DNA from: Methanomassiliicoccales archaeon PtaU1.Bin030
GTDB lineage: Archaea; Thermoplasmatota; Thermoplasmata; Methanomassiliicoccales; Methanomassiliicoccaceae
Reading direction: 5' to 3'
Length of the DNA stretch: 5,892 bases
Assembly: GCA_002067635.1 (NCBI GenBank)
Contig: MVRB01000197.1
Coordinates: forward strand, 1 to 5,892
Made by a program: the position numbers and the translations under genes. How positions within the stretch are numbered: position 1 is the stretch's first letter; each line of letters starts with the position of its first letter. The notes beneath the pieces were generated by a model that saw nothing but the letters and a program-made list of their open reading frames with translations, was not told where the DNA came from and searched no databases. Below, in pieces: positions 5,124 through 5,892 of this stretch.

Positions 5124-5892
5124 ATGAACGCTTTGGTCTTCGGTCCTGTTCCCTCACGCCGGTTCGGTAGCTCCCTGGGCGTGAATCCTGTCCCCTTCAA
5201 GACATGCAATTACTCATGTGTCTACTGCCAGTTAGGGAGAACAAGACCCCTGCGAACGGAAAGGCGAGAGTATCTTCCTACATCACGGGTTGTCGAAGAG
5301 ATACGCTCTGCCCTTGAATCCAAAAGGAGTAAAGTGGACTTCGTGACCTTCATGGGTGAGGGGGAGCCGACCCAGGCCTCCAACCTGGGAGATATGGTGA
5401 GGAGGACCGGTGAGTTCTGGGAAGGGGGCATCTCTCTGATCACCCATGGCTCCATGTTCTCCCTACCAGACGTCAGAGAGGACGCCATGGGGTTCGATGT
5501 CATCTCACCTACGGTCTCAGCAGGGGATGAGATCACATTTCGAAGATTGCACCGCCCCAATCGTCTGTTCACGTTCCGTAGGACGCTGGATGGCCTTATC
5601 AATCTCCGAGGGTCCTTCCATGGCGAGATCTGGGCGGAGGCCATGCTTGTGCGTGGCATCAATGATTCCCAAGAGTCCCTTGACAATATCCGAGAGGCGA
5701 TACGAACCATCGGTGCGGACCGCACTTACATCACCGTCCCTACACGCCCTCCAGCTGACAGTGGCATCTCCTCTCCGCAACCGGATGTCCTGAGACGGGC
5801 ACTTGATTCATTACCCGGTGCCGTGGACATGACCGCCCCGGAGGCCGGCGAGTTCGAGGCCTGCTCCCAGGATCCAGTAGCCCATTTACTGG
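5124..5892 (+). CDS. Radical SAM protein, COG0731-like (3' end beyond the window)
   Basis: 256 codons are visible with no stop before the edge. An in-frame TGA directly precedes the ATG (5121-5123), so this is the first possible ATG. The N terminus VFGPVPSRRFGSSLGVNP leads into TCNYSCVYCQLG with the CX3CX2C cluster motif (C28, C32, C35) that binds the [4Fe-4S] cluster and SAM. GEGEPT (78-83) corresponds to the SAM-contacting GGEP-type motif. Further family-like segments are FRRLHRPN, EAMLVRGIND and TVPTRPP. These match the COG0731 group of radical SAM proteins, often labelled Fe-S oxidoreductase or wyosine-synthase-like. The reaction of this subgroup is not established, so no specific substrate is claimed. 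It is transcribed away from leuACDB and I see no direct metabolic link. Confidence 0.85.
   Translation, partial: MNALVFGPVPSRRFGSSLGVNPVPFKTCNYSCVYCQLGRTRPLRTERREYLPTSRVVEEIRSALESKRSKVDFVTFMGEGEPTQASNLGDMVRRTGEFWEGGISLITHGSMFSLPDVREDAMGFDVISPTVSAGDEITFRRLHRPNRLFTFRRTLDGLINLRGSFHGEIWAEAMLVRGINDSQESLDNIREAIRTIGADRTYITVPTRPPADSGISSPQPDVLRRALDSLPGAVDMTAPEAGEFEACSQDPVAHLL

Noticed and set aside
4848..5157. Minus-strand open frames of 65 and 71 codons in the divergent region
   Set aside because: They overlap each other and the promoters and inverted repeats, and their composition resembles random translation with no recognisable domain.

Overview
The window reads as an archaeal chromosome segment carrying a complete leucine-biosynthesis operon on the minus strand, with a radical SAM gene facing away from it. 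Archaeal origin is inferred from TATA-box-like elements about 25 bp before likely transcription starts, Shine-Dalgarno (SD) sequences of the GGAGG(T/C)GAT type, and the protein families present. A euryarchaeal or Thermoplasmatota-like methanogen lineage would fit, but the sequence alone does not settle this. Base composition is moderately GC-rich and looks uniform. I see no mobile element, CRISPR array, tRNA or rRNA.

Layout, right to left along the operon: a leader (about 4900-4793) holding a 15-codon upstream ORF; leuA (4792-3206, 2-isopropylmalate synthase); leuC (3193-1937) and leuD (1940-1446), the two isopropylmalate isomerase subunits; and leuB (1458-346, a 3-isopropylmalate dehydrogenase family enzyme). 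The genes are packed tightly: a 12-nt gap, then a 3-4 nt stop/start overlap, then a 13-nt overlap. Each has its own SD. Together they convert 2-oxoisovalerate plus acetyl-CoA to 2-oxoisocaproate, leaving only the final transamination to leucine. In archaea the same LeuCD and LeuB enzymes can also serve the citramalate route to isoleucine.

Positions 30-345, after leuB, hold no convincing gene but several inverted repeats. At the very left edge (29-1) a second gene starts with MHKIAVVPG, nearly the same as the leuB start. This suggests a tandem second beta-decarboxylating dehydrogenase with its own TATA-like element and SD. The 331-bp region between leuA and the divergent gene (4793-5123) is the most interesting part. 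It carries two divergent promoters, three separate perfect inverted repeats, and the leuA leader ORF rich in Leu and Ile codons. From 5124 to the right edge runs the incomplete gene for a radical SAM protein of the COG0731 type.

The main candidates for something new are the putative leader peptide and palindromic operator in front of leuA. These suggest branched-chain amino acid control of an archaeal leu operon. Two further points are the unusual specificity-determining residues in LeuD and LeuB.
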